The translations under genes and the position numbers were made by a program. From positions 186,001 to 250,000 of the forward strand of contig MCGT01000026.1 of NCBI GenBank assembly GCA_002104935.1: a stretch of DNA of 64,000 nt, read 5' to 3'. Of the stretch, positions 56,606-64,000 are shown piece by piece. The DNA comes from Hesseltinella vesiculosa. Lineage: Eukaryota > Mucoromycota > Mucoromycetes > Mucorales > Cunninghamellaceae. The notes under the pieces were generated by a model. That model did no database searches, was not told the DNA's origin, and was given only the letters and a program-made list of their open reading frames with translations. Positions within the stretch are counted from its first letter, which is position 1. Each line of letters opens with the position of its first letter.

Positions 56606-57828
56606 TTACGGTGTAGGGCTCATGGATCGTCTGGGTGAAACGGAGCGATCTTGGACAGGGGACCCAGAAGAGAAATGGTCATAGTTGGGACGAGGGGGGG
56701 ATACGGATCGAGAAGAGCGACGAGGGTTCGATAAAGGTCTGTCAGAGGGAGGAGGTGGGTAATCGTCTGGAGGGCCAGGGCGGTGCTGGTGATGCTGAGG
56801 AGGGGGAGGGGGAGGGGGAGAGCGTGAGCGTGATCGGCCGCGGTCGTACAGATGATGAGGTGGCGATCTTCCACGACGAGGTGAAGGAGGGCCATGATGG
56901 TAATGAGGGGGAGGATGGTGGTGGTGGTGGTGATGTGGAGGCGGTGGGGGGAGGGGAGGACCACGATGGTGTCGTCCACCATACGGAGAACGGCTGCGGC
57001 TTCGGCCATGTGCGGCTGGGCGACGAAAACCGGGGCTTGGCGATCTGTAACGACGAGGAGGCGAACGGTCGGATCGACCTAGACGCCAACTAGGACTGGG
57101 TGCACTTTTTGCCCACTAAAAAAAAAAATGGTGAGACAACTGAACAGAGTCCGAAGCTTGGTGGTGTTCTCCATACTTGGACACTGATTCTACAACCATC
57201 GATTTCGAACCCGTGCATATCATTAAAAGCATCGACGGCATCACGTGGGTCTTCAAATTCTACAAAAGCAAATCTAGTTGATGGTCGAAATGAAGAAAAG
57301 GAGAAGGGTCAGTTTCCATTGCGTCATTGTTGTTCAGCTAGGACTTACGGGACAGACTTTGGGTTTTTGGGAGCAGGGATATCACATCGCACGAGTGGGC
57401 CAAATCTAATCCAAATTCACAAAAGGATGAGTCATCAAGATAGATAAACACATCAGCAATCAACTGAGCACCCCATAAACACAAAGTGTAACAGACGAAA
57501 AGCGATCCAGAAGCCCAATCCCCCCCCCTTTTTTTCCTTCGCGTAAACAAGAGATGGATGATGCATCGCTGCTTTTGATGCTGCCACAAATCATGCACAA
57601 ATAAATGTTGACAGAGGACAACTTTTATCCGTCAGTGTCAACAGCCTTAAACAATAACGCAGGTTGTTGATGGCGAGGATCGACAAGAGGATGAAGGATG
57701 TTTGGTGGGTGATAGAGTGTCTGTTCCAAGAGAGGGAGGGAGTAGCCTTACCGTTCAAATTCATAAGCTAGATCCCTGGCTCGAATATGCGAACTAAAGC
57801 CAGCAACATGAAGCGTCGATGGTGGCAT
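56606..57828 (-). CDS. SR-type splicing factor, one RRM plus RS/Pro/His-rich tail
   Basis: Exons 57828-57752, 57405-57349, 57273-57177, 57115-56606, 246 residues. The RRM is complete: RNP2 LHVAGFS near the start, RNP1 PFAFVEFE, then DPRDAVDAFNDMHGFEIDG and ISVQWA. From about residue 80 the tail has RS/SR and SPR repeats (RRYRSPSPGF, GRSRSRSPYGG, RGRSRSRSPPPP) and a Pro/His-rich stretch. Expected role: pre-mRNA splicing and mRNA export in the nucleus, with the RS part as phosphorylation target. Because the tail is repetitive, its DNA is open in several frames; this frame is fixed by the RRM exons. Intron 1 (57406-57751) is long for this window. Confidence 0.88.
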
Positions 57829-58200
57829 TGTTATTGTTGGTGAAAAAAGAGAACGGAAAAGAAAGCCTCTGAAAAAAAAAATGTTAGTGTCTTTTTTTTT
57901 CTCGTTTTGGAAAGACAGTTCGCTTGGCCCTGCAGTCTTGTTTTTTGTTTTAATTTTATTATTTCATAGCGGTGCCGTTGAAGTCTCTTTTTGTCGAGGG
58001 CAGTGGTTTCTTCGCACCCCCAAACGCTTTGACCAAGACGTGACTGAGACAATCTCCCCCCAGCCTCGAGGTAAAAGCCTTTTTGTGTGGTCTCGCATCC
58101 CATTGGCCGATATGGATGGCGCCATTTCTGTTCACTCTCATTTTCGCCTACTGTATTCAATCATCATTGTCGTGAATCTAGCCACAATCGGACGAACTGC
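57829..58200. other. Spacer upstream of the SR gene
   Basis: Likely SR promoter on the minus strand. T and A runs are present. No gene is supported. Confidence 0.4.
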
Positions 58201-58460
58201 AAGTTCACGCTGTGAATTTTTGATCAGATAGCTGGGGTCAGTCCCCTCGCGAAAATGGCCGATTTTTCATTTTTTTAGCAGAGGAAGCGGAGTTGTGAAA
58301 CGAAACTGATCAAATGTTGGCTGGACAAACTTTGCCAATCGACCTGGGGCTTTCAGAACCATCATCCTTTTTGTTTTTGCGTACAGTATCCTTGCAAAGT
58401 TTCGCTTCTATCCAGTCACTCAAAAGCGCTGCGCAGCGTTTGCTTTTTGTAAAAAAATGG
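58201..58460 (+). repeat. Copy F of the dispersed repeat, nearly complete
   Basis: Ordered words: TTTTTGATCAGATAGC, CTGGGGTCAGTCCCC, GCGAAAATGGCCGATTTTTC, AACTGATCAAATGTTGGCTG, ACTTTGCCAATCGACCTGG, AACCATCATC, CTTGCAAAGTTTCGC, CCAGTCACTCAAAAGCGCTG, GCAGCG. Same orientation as the 20-kb cluster. No open frame. Confidence 0.8.
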
Positions 58461-58793
58461 AGTGACATATTCAGTCTCCGCGCAGTACCTTCCATGCAAG
58501 GTCAGAGCACGCTGGGAAATTGTTTGAAAATCGCCAAGTCCAAAGTCCAACTCTTGATTTACGAAACGTTCCAATGTCCATGCTTCTTCTTTTGATGTTG
58601 TGTCTGCTCCAAAGCTAGCGAATTCTTGTTTCAATGTTGCCCTCCTCCACTTGTCATTTGAAGAAAGCCCACCCCCCCTCTTTTTTTTTTTCGCACGCAC
58701 AAGAAATGAATTCGCGTGTACTGGATTGTTGCTTTTGAAAATGATTTGGCGGATCACCTGATAGGTTTGACGGATAAAAAATTTATTCAAGGC
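58461..58793. other. Spacer downstream of the small membrane protein gene
   Basis: Contains C and T runs (58671-58692) and, at 58738-58775, another short echo of the dispersed repeat (TTTGGCGGATCACCTGATAG). No gene is supported. Confidence 0.4.
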
Positions 58794-59099
58794 TCAAATA
58801 TATGGCTGGCTCTGTCCAGTGTAGTAGGATAGACTGTAATCGGCACATTGCTCCCCCATGTACTTGAGCACTAGCTCATCATTGTAGACGTTATAGGATG
58901 AATTGGCTTCAAACAACGAGGTTATCCGTGCTTGCACGAGTGAGTCGCAGACGCCAGCCTTGATGTCGCCTTTGAAAATGATCGTCTTATTGTTGCTGCT
59001 CATGGTTCCTGTTAAGACGAGCACGTAGATGGCGACTGCCGTGTTAAACAGCGTCAAAATGGCCAATATCGATAAAATCCCCTGTGTTCTGTCGATCAT
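58794..59099 (-). CDS. Small membrane-anchored or secreted protein, unknown
   Basis: A 101-residue single-exon protein. A basic-flanked hydrophobic segment (residues about 7-29, ILSILAILTLFNTAVAIYVL) is either a signal anchor or an uncleaved signal. The rest is extracellular-like: NNKTI and NSS sites for N-glycosylation, two Cys in GVCDSL and GEQCADYSL, and a Tyr-rich end (YSLSYYTGQSQPYI). No domain is recognised. The Met at 59099 is chosen because upstream codons are Lys/Phe/Arg text from A/T runs. Confidence 0.6.
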   Translation of the reverse strand: MIDRTQGILSILAILTLFNTAVAIYVLVLTGTMSSNNKTIIFKGDIKAGVCDSLVQARITSLFEANSSYNVYNDELVLKYMGEQCADYSLSYYTGQSQPYI

Positions 59100-59392
59100 T
59101 TTTTTCCTAAATAAAATTCTCAAGAAGAAGAAGAACAAACAAAAAGTGCCTGAACGAGCTGCGCCTGCTTTTCGTTTGACTGCATGACACAAGATATCCT
59201 AAAAATACCGAACGGGCGCCCATCTCTGAAAATGGAAAAGGATTTTGATTGGCCTGTGATTTTTCATTCTCTTCAGTTTTGATTGGCTGCGATACTGCTT
59301 GTCGAAGCATACATTTTGCCGCATCTCTCACTTTTTTTTTTTTTTCTCTCTTTTCTCTTTTCTTCCTTCACGCTTCATTTAATATAAACATC

Positions 59393-60934
59393 ATGTTCAC
59401 TGCTAGCCGTGTCCGTCTCGCTAATCAATTCAAGGTGCGTACCTTTGCTACTCAAGCCAACAAGAACTTCCGCGTTGTGGTCGTCGGTGCTGGCCCTGGG
59501 GGTCTTTCTGGTAAGTGATACAAAAAAGGTGTGGAGCAGACCAGGGTTGACAGCTTTTCGGTTTGTTCAGTGTCTTCTACCCTTTCCGAGCTGCTGGGCA
59601 AGGACCAGGTGGCTGTGATTGAACCCTCTGATAAGCATTATGTAAGTACATTCCACGAGATGGCAGCGCCAGAGCATGAATGCTTACGCCATTTCCCCTC
59701 GTTGTAGTACCAGCCTTTGTGGACGTATGTCGGGGGTGGTCTGAAGGATTTCAACGAATCTGTTAAGCCTATGGGTTCAGTGATGCCAAGCGAAGCCGAA
59801 TGGATCCAAGACCGTGTGACCAAGTTGGACCCTGATAACAACCAAGTGGAACTGAGCAATGGTGAGCGTGTAGGTTATGACTACCTGGTGGTGGCTGCTG
59901 GCATCCAGATCAACTGGGATCAAGTCAAGGGCTTGAAGGAAGCCTTGGGCAAGGATGGCGTGACCTCCAACTATTCGGTCGACAGTGTCAAGAAGACATA
60001 CCCATTCATTCAAGATTTCAAGGGAGGCAATGCCGTTTTCACGTTTCCCAACACTCCACTCAAGTGCCCTGGTGCCCCCACCAAGATCACGTTCTTGGCT
60101 GAAGAAGCCTTCCGTCTGAATGGTGTGCGCGACAAGACCAATGTCATCTACAACACCAGCCTTGGCAAGATCTTTGGGGTTGACCATTACGGCAAGGTCC
60201 TTCAACGCCTGGCGGATGAGCGTGGCATCCAAATGAACTTCCAAACTGAATTGATTGAAATTGACGCTGCCAACAAGGAAGCCACTTTCCGTAACAATGC
60301 CAATCAAGCTATCACCAAGCAACCCTATGACTTCTTGCATGTTGCTCCTCCTCAAGGTCCTCCCTCCTTCATCAAAGAATCCAAGCTGGCTGACGCTGCC
60401 GGCTGGGTGGATGTCAACAAGGAAACTCTGCGCCACAACAAGTATGCCAATGTCTATGCCCTGGGCGATTGTTCCTCCCTGCCCACCTCCAAGACCGCTG
60501 CTGCCATCACTGGCGAATCGGGTGTCCTGAAGGTAACCAAAGGGTTGAAAGGGCCAGGGTTGAGAAAAAGTGGGATGATGAAAGATGACGTGGATGATTG
60601 ACCTTCCGCTCTTTTTTTTTTTTTTTTCATGTAGACCAACTTGATCGCCGATTTGAAAGGTGAAAAAATTGAAGCTGCTACCTACGATGGCTATACCTCC
60701 TGTCCCTTGATTGTGGGTCGTCAACAATTGATCCTTGCTGAATTCTCTGGCTACACTGGTCAACCTTTGGAAACCTTCCCTGTCGATCAACGTCAAATCT
60801 CCAATGTTTCCCAATACATCAACAAGGAAATCATCCCTAGCCTTTACTGGGGTGGTCTTTTGAACGGCACCTGGACCGGTCCTTCCAAGGTCCGTAACGC
60901 TTTGAAGTGTTTCCGTCCTGCCAACCTTGCCTAA
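59393..60934 (+). CDS. Mitochondrial sulfide:quinone oxidoreductase
   Basis: Exons 59393-59510, 59571-59641, 59708-60532, 60635-60934, 437 residues. It oxidises sulfide and passes electrons to ubiquinone at the inner membrane. A short presequence (FTASRVRLANQFKVRTFATQ) precedes the FAD motif VVVGAGPGGLS. YQPLWTYVGGG is typical for SQR. The two redox Cys of the mitochondrial type are Cys183 (TPLKCPGAP) and Cys361 (GYTSCPLIVG). The second FAD contact is NVYALGDCSS. Codon use is strongly biased to C-ending codons, suggesting high expression. The gene is divergent from the small membrane protein gene, 293 bp apart. Confidence 0.95.
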
Positions 60935-61114
60935 ACCACCTCCCTGTATTGCCCCTTTCTCCTATCCCTCATTTTATGCCTTTGTTAGATTATGACTTTT
61001 TTGTCCTCCCCCCATCTTGTAATAAAAAGAAAAATGCCATTTCAAAATTTCATCTAATCAACGCAAAATGGAATATTTTATTAAAAATGCATGCAAAGAA
61101 AGAGGCCATAGATA

Positions 61115-62895
61115 TCAACGACGTTTGTACAAACACGGTTTGAGGAGCTTTTGGGATTGTTTGCGCAGCGCATTGACGTTGGTACGCACACCTGCGCCTT
61201 CGAGCATCTTGCGTTTTTGTCGTTTGTTCAGGCCTTCGAAGGATTCCCCATCCATGCCTTCCATCGTATGCTCCGGTCGTTTCGTAAAGTAGAACATGAT
61301 AAACATCTTGTTCTTGTCATCCTGGATTTTGCATTCGCATCAAAAAAAAGGTCAGTGCACGACGCCATCATGTCAACCTTATTTCATTACCTTGTCCACG
61401 AAATCAAAGCCGAGGTCTTCCACCAATTGGATAAACGAGTCGACATCAGGGAATCGGCTCACTACTTCGGCAATTTTCAGCTCGCCACTACAAAAAATAG
61501 GTTGGTCCAATGCGGTTTTAGCTACACCCCATCCGTTGGTGATCAGTAACGACTTACCCATCTTTCAATATACGATGGGCTTCCTTGAGGAAGTCAATGT
61601 AGTTTGTGCCCATCAAGGACAGTGAGAACACAGCAATGTCAACTTTGTTTGCACCCAAAGGTAACTAAAAAAAAAAAAAAAAAAAGTCAAATCAAAATGA
61701 GCTTGCGCGTCGCCTTGGATCCCACGCGGAAGCTACCAACCTTTGTGATGTCACAAGCAATGACCTTGTCATTCTTAGCGATCAAATCGTAACTGAGGAT
61801 CTTTTGTTTGGTCAAAGTATGGCCAATGACAGCGTCACCGCAACCCAAATCAGCCACGACCGTGCCAGCAGGCGTCTTGCGCAATTGATCCAGGATCACG
61901 TCCACAGGGTTCTCTGGCCAAGATTCCACTTGATGACGGAATCCTTCGTGGTACTAATCAAATGATACACGGATGAAAGAGGAGAGCACTGGTGAGTGAA
62001 GAAAAGGCAGGCTTGCTGCTCCTACCTCGTCAAACAATTCAGGCTTTTCTTGGAAGAGACCAAACGCCTCGTTGCCTTCGGTTGTGTAGAGCTTTTCGTT
62101 CAACCACCGGAATCGTGCACCCGACAGTTTTTCCTTCATCTTCATTTGAAGTTTGGTCAAGCCCGCTGCCTTGCCAGAAGGCACCTTGGGCTCTTCGACT
62201 TTGGGCTGTTCTTTGGGTGTGCTGCGCTTTTCCTGCTGCTTGGGCTGGGGCTGTTTCTTCTCGACTTTGTTGCCTTTTTGCTTCGCCAGGAGCTGTAGTG
62301 CAAAACATAAATAATAGCAAAAAAAAAAAAAAAAAAAACCAGCGTGAGTGACGCTGCCGCGCTTGTCGTTTCCTCATACCGCTTTCAATTGGTCTTTCTT
62401 GCTGGCATCAGGCTTTGCTTTTTTGGCCGTGGGTTGCTGCTTCACAGGCTGCTTGCTGTTTGGCTGTTTCTGATTGTTGGGCAACACGTCATTCTTTTTC
62501 GACGTCTGCTGTTGTTGTTTCTCTTTGGGCTGGTCCTTTTTCTTGTTCGATTGCTTGGGCCGATCGTCCTGCTTCTTGGGTGGGGTGGCTTGCTTGGGTG
62601 TGGCCATCGGTTGCTGCTTTTCAGAAGGCTGATCCTTCTTGATCTTCTTGTTCTTGGATGCATTGTCTTTGTCCAAGGTTCGCTTTCTGTTGCTCTTCTT
62701 GTCACCATCCTGTTGCCGCTGCTTCTTACTCTGTTTGGGCGTGATCTGTTGAAGCTGAGCTTGCAGTTTGTCGGCTTCTTTGGTGGCCTGGGCGGCAGAA
62801 ACATCGTCAGACGCAGGCTTACGTTTCTTTGTAGTAGACTCGGCAGCAACGTGGGTAGGTAATGACCATCCTGGTGTTTGGAATAGCGGCTGCAT
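61115..62895 (-). CDS. Ribosomal RNA-processing protein 8 (rRNA m1A methyltransferase)
   Basis: Six exons: 62895-62380, 62292-62026, 61953-61741, 61664-61558, 61487-61391, 61321-61115, 468 residues. The N-terminal 230 residues are Lys/Gln/Pro-rich and disordered. The catalytic part is clearly RRP8: [40 protein letters not shown] motif [41 protein letters not shown] and a tail with FTKRPEH. RRP8 makes an m1A in 25S/28S rRNA in the nucleolus (family knowledge). The end LKPCLYKRR matches the usual C-terminus. Confidence 0.95.
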
Positions 62896-63018
62896 GGTAG
62901 TGAAGATCAAAACTAGCAAGCGAAATGAGGAAAAGAAAAAAAAAAAAAAGAAAAAAAAATCAGCCTTTTTTTTTTTTTTCTTCACCTAATTCTTCTTTTT
63001 CTTTCCCCGTTAAAGATC

Positions 63019-63966
63019 ATGTCTGATCTTGTCGATCAAGTTGCTGAAGCATTGAAGGCCATTCAACTCAAAGGTAAATCATGAAGATCATTCACACAGC
63101 CCGAGATGCATCACCTATAAAAAAATGTCACGCCCTTCTCACCCTCAACATGCTACTGCTCCCGGTCCTCGGTGTCCATCATAGACGATGATATTGCTGA
63201 ATACATTGCTGGCATTGTAGAAGACAGCACTATGGATGACGATGAAAAACGAGACGTCATTCGAGAATTCCTATCGGAAACGACAGTAAGGGTCAACCCT
63301 CTAGACTAGCCCCGCTTTGCTCACGACCTATTTTTTTTATGGCACCCTCTAGGACCGGCCAACGGACGATCTGATCGAATCCATTCTGATCAAATCAAAG
63401 GAGCTGCAACAAAAAGAGCTGAAGGAGGCACAAGAGCGCAAGGGGAAAGAATTGCAAAAGGCCCATGGTAAGAAATGCACCCTGAAGCTGCCTGAAACCT
63501 GAGTTGGCATGGCAACGCGAGACTGACGGAGATCGCCTCGCACTCTTTGATTAGAGCTGGAAAAGCAGCGCCTGCTGGAATCTGAGAAAGAACGTGAAGC
63601 ACTTGCCAAGGAGGCTGCTGATCGAGTGGCTGCCAAAGAGCTCTCTGCCGAGGATCGCCGCCGACGCGAACAACTAAGGAAGCAATACGAGAACGTCGAT
63701 GACCGTGGCCACGATGGCAAGTGTCGTCTTTCTTTACGTACCTAGCTAACAACCCATGTCATTCTGCCACAGGCGACCTGGAACAAAATCTAAACGCTTC
63801 AAAGGTCAAGGAAAAGGAACGGCTGCGACTAGCAGAGTCGAAACAAAAGAGCGAAATGGAAAAGGAACGCAACAAGATGCTTCTAGAAAAGCAGCGCCAA
63901 CAGAAAACCGACAAGGATGCCGAGAACAAGAAGAAAACAGCCAAGAAGGAGCGCAGACGTGTTTAG
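63019..63966 (+). CDS. CCDC43-like coiled-coil protein
   Basis: Five exons: 63019-63073, 63185-63285, 63353-63467, 63555-63716, 63773-63966, 208 residues, all phases agree. The N-terminus (DDDIAEYIAGIVEDSTMDDD) forms a small helical domain as in CCDC43. The middle has ADRVAAKELSAEDRRRREQL. The C-terminal half is a charged Lys/Glu helix with NLNASKVKEKERLRL near its start and KKTAKKERRRV at the end. Cell role is not established. Intron 4 has a GC donor (G|GCAAGT). It is divergent from RRP8 across 123 bp. Confidence 0.8.
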
Positions 63967-64000
63967 ACGTTAGAATATCATAAAACTCACCAAGACCTAT

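Noticed and set aside
56742..57089. Other open frames over the SR tail on both strands
   Set aside because: The RRM exons fix the frame; the others are shadows of Pro/Arg/Ser/His repeats.
59777..60814. 345-codon open frame on the - strand over the SQR gene
   Set aside because: Antisense of a certain enzyme gene; crosses its intron; no domain.

Overview
The window is nuclear DNA from a fungus, most likely an early-diverging one (Mucoromycota, probably Mucorales). Genes are dense and broken by many short introns (mostly 50-100 nt) with GT-AG or AG|GCAAG ends. Introns and spacers carry long A or T runs. The gene set mixes core eukaryotic housekeeping genes with genes that Dikarya usually lack or keep in reduced form (an INTS2-like Integrator subunit, a BRPF-type protein with PHD, bromodomain and PWWP together, SmgGDS, a nucleoplasmin-like histone chaperone). 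Exon joins given below were worked out by hand from splice signals and reading phase; most models close in frame across every exon.

Layout. 0.4-9.6 kb: mitochondrial acyl-CoA thioesterase (+), DNAJB12-type J protein (-), INTS2-like protein (+), small secreted Cys-rich protein (+), OB-fold ssDNA-binding protein (-), and the wreck of a GRASP gene (-). 9.7-16.9 kb: one very large gene (-, 20 exons, 1,999 codons) for a receptor hybrid histidine kinase. 17.6-18.6 kb: a two-finger RanBP2 zinc protein (+) and a secreted double-psi beta-barrel protein (-). 18.6-28.7 kb: a gene-poor island of repeats, with degraded copies of a dispersed repeat, LINE 3' ends, a 401-bp direct duplication, a 37-38 bp tandem array and a decaying PD-(D/E)XK-like gene. 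28.7-36.8 kb: tandem GST pair, RPL10A, RBR ubiquitin ligase, NF-YA and an acidic secreted protein (all -). 37.2-44.6 kb: SmgGDS/RAP1GDS1, a DEAH helicase and an unknown beta-rich protein (all +). 44.7-54.7 kb: nucleoplasmin-like protein (-), BRPF-like scaffold (+), Rch1/SLC10A7-like transporter (+). 56.1-63.97 kb: COA6 (+), SR splicing factor (-), small membrane protein (-), sulfide:quinone oxidoreductase (+), RRP8 (-), CCDC43-like protein (+).

The most unusual item is the 9.7-16.9 kb gene. It joins two sugar-binding-protein-like extracellular modules, a Cys-rich stalk, one membrane helix, a kinase-homology (pseudokinase) domain and a signalling helix like those of receptor guanylyl cyclases to a complete His-kinase/ATPase and receiver module. 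In effect it is a receptor guanylyl cyclase layout in which the cyclase is replaced by a two-component output. The INTS2-like gene and the nearby OB-fold gene are a second point of interest, since SOSS-B/INTS complexes join these families in animals.
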